Below, in pieces: positions 6,432 through 7,003 of a stretch of 7,003 nucleotides of DNA. Source of the DNA: Propionibacteriaceae bacterium. GTDB lineage: Bacteria > Actinomycetota > Actinomycetes > Propionibacteriales > Propionibacteriaceae. The first letter of the stretch is position 1, and the number at the start of each line of letters is the position of its first letter. The notes beneath the pieces were generated by a model. That model had not been told where the DNA came from and ran no database searches. It worked only from the letters and a program-made list of their open reading frames with translations. The DNA lies in the NCBI GenBank assembly GCA_025923975.1, contig JAICEV010000185.1, forward strand, positions 1 to 7,003. The letters run 5' to 3'. Both the position numbers and the translations under genes were made by a program.

Positions 6432-6467
6432 CCCGCGAAGACCGCAGACATCGCAGTCCTCGCAGAC
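6432..6467. repeat. degenerate 9-bp tandem repeat in the infC leader
   Basis: Read on the plus strand, three adjacent 9-bp units accgcagac (6441-6449), atcgcagtc (6450-6458) and ctcgcagac (6459-6467) share the core cgcag-c, and cccgcgaag (6432-6440) is a diverged fourth. The units overlap the segments that could form the alternative leader pairing, so they may be part of that structure and not an independent repeat. Confidence 0.4.
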
Positions 6468-6526
6468 CGACCCGACAACTGTCCTTGGCTGACGCTGGCG
6501 GGTGGGAGATCAGGTCCCCACTTGCG

Positions 6527-6547
6527 GATTCAGTGCACAACTGAATC
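6527..6547. repeat. 8-bp inverted repeat upstream of infC
   Basis: gattcagt (6527-6534) and actgaatc (6540-6547) form a perfect inverted repeat with a 5-base spacer. It begins seven bases past the TTGACT box (6559-6554), where a promoter spacer or -10 region would lie. It could be an operator or the first hairpin of the leader RNA. Confidence 0.4.
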
Positions 6548-6607
6548 GGTCGCAGTCAAGATATCACCGCCGAGCGGATTGGCCACATAAGGCAGCATCT
6601 CGACGTT

Positions 6608-6625
6608 CCACCGAACACTCGGTGG
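6608..6625 (-). terminator. hairpin downstream of the SseB-like gene
   Basis: ccaccga (6608-6614) and tcggtgg (6619-6625) form a perfect 7-bp stem with a 4-base loop, starting 44 bases after the SseB-like stop codon. There is no U-run; actinobacterial terminators often lack one, so a terminator is plausible but unproven. Confidence 0.35.
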
Positions 6626-6668
6626 TAGTGACGTATTCCCTGGTCGTCCTCATAAGGCGAGGAAGCCG

Positions 6669-7003
6669 TCACTCCGGAGACGGCATAATCCAGCCGAACT
6701 CACCATCGGCCAGCTCAACCAGGCGATGGCCGGCAGCAAGCTCTGCGAGGACCTCGCCTTCGATCACGAGCGGATGCGGACCCGCCACATCGACAAGCAC
6801 CGCGGTCAGATCCTCATCCCTGGCAGTCTGAGCAGCGCGGTCAACGGTCACCGGTACCGGGCGAGCCTCCGGCTGCCAGCTCTGCAGTGCATCGAGACCG
6901 GTAAAGGCCAGCAACGCTCGACGACCGTCCCGGGCCTGAAGCGTCACTACGGACATCTCGGCCTCCTTGTCCGATGCGAGCCCGGCGTCTGTCTCCCCGA
7001 AAC
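6669..7003 (-). CDS. SseB-family protein, C-terminal part (runs off right edge)
   Basis: The frame is open from the window edge to a TGA at 6671-6669, giving 110 visible residues. The 15 codons before the internal ATG at 6956 read FGETDAGLASDKEAE and lead into MSVVTLQARDGRRALLAFTG. This is the usual interior of SseB-like proteins found upstream of infC in actinobacteria (a D-K-E-A-E-M pattern, then DGRRALxxFT). The ATG at 6956 is therefore an internal methionine, and the true start is outside the window. Further features are LDALQSW, the RPVPVTVDRAAQTA helix, LTAVLVDVAGPHPLVIEG and the closing DGEFGWIMP. In Salmonella SseB is linked to serine sensitivity and secretion, but the actinobacterial paralogues have no established role and I assign none. 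The 339-bp gap to infC and the hairpin after its stop suggest a separate transcript. Confidence 0.75.
   Translation of the reverse strand, partial: FGETDAGLASDKEAEMSVVTLQARDGRRALLAFTGLDALQSWQPEARPVPVTVDRAAQTARDEDLTAVLVDVAGPHPLVIEGEVLAELAAGHRLVELADGEFGWIMPSPE

Larger units (their letters stand above)
6330..6668 (-). promoter_or_regulatory. infC upstream/leader region (339 bp without a gene)
   Basis: No convincing coding sequence is found here on either strand. In transcription order it holds a hairpin after the SseB-like gene (6625-6608), a TTGACT box (6559-6554) that could be a -35 element although no good TAnnnT lies 16-19 bp downstream, an inverted repeat (6547-6527), a 9-bp tandem repeat (6467-6432), a terminator-like hairpin with a U-rich tail (6426-6403), and the infC ribosome binding site. 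The length and the ordered structures suggest that control of the infC-rpmI-rplT cluster sits here. The promoter itself is not pinned down. Confidence 0.5.

Noticed and set aside
6218..6478. 86-codon TTG-started minus-strand frame overlapping the infC start
   Set aside because: Its second half is an off-frame reading of infC and its first half falls in the leader hairpins; no ribosome binding site or family match. A leader peptide is not excluded but not supported.
6564..6653. 29-codon minus-strand frame (MRTTREYV…) in the infC upstream region
   Set aside because: No Shine-Dalgarno sequence, no amino-acid run typical of an attenuator peptide, and it covers the hairpin after the SseB-like gene.
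1..7003. tRNA genes, CRISPR arrays, insertion sequences, phage genes
   Set aside because: No cloverleaf with a conserved GTTCGANNC arm, no regularly spaced long repeats, and no transposase or phage-like protein was seen on either strand.

Overview
The window looks like chromosomal DNA of a high-GC actinomycete (class Actinomycetes; genus not resolvable from this sequence). The protein style, the Ala/Arg/Asp-rich codon use and the gene order SseB-like – infC – rpmI – rplT – TrmH-family methyltransferase – pheS – pheT all fit that group. Every gene I can support is on the minus strand, so transcription runs from position 7003 towards 1. Large open frames on the plus strand are antisense shadows of pheT, pheS and rplT.

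In transcription order: (1) 7003-6669, the 3' part of an SseB-family gene whose start lies outside the window. (2) 6668-6330, a 339-bp non-coding stretch that forms the infC upstream/leader region. It holds a hairpin just after the SseB-like gene, an 8-bp inverted repeat next to a TTGACT box, a short 9-bp tandem repeat and a strong terminator-like hairpin followed by a U-rich run, with a possible competing pairing. (3) infC (IF-3), which most probably starts at a rare AUC codon at 6329. (4) rpmI (L35). (5) rplT (L20). (6) a TrmH/SpoU-family RNA 2'-O-methyltransferase whose likely start overlaps the end of rplT. (7) pheS and (8) pheT, the two subunits of phenylalanyl-tRNA synthetase. (9) 261-1, the N-terminal part of a GyrI-like/effector-binding-domain protein that runs off the left edge and has a strong Shine-Dalgarno sequence.

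The core is a translation-supply cluster: an initiation factor, two 50S proteins, a probable rRNA or tRNA methyltransferase and an aminoacyl-tRNA synthetase. No exotic accessory system (CRISPR, phage, transposon, toxin-antitoxin) is visible.

The interesting material lies between the genes. A 39-bp G5/C5 hairpin-bearing repeat occurs twice in the same orientation (33/39 identical, gapless), once in the pheS-pheT gap and once in the rpmI-rplT gap; the first copy supplies the pheS stop codon. The infC leader has an attenuator-like architecture. The pheT start is preceded by a GC-alternating stem that could hold its ribosome binding site. These are sequence observations with inferred roles, not demonstrated regulation.
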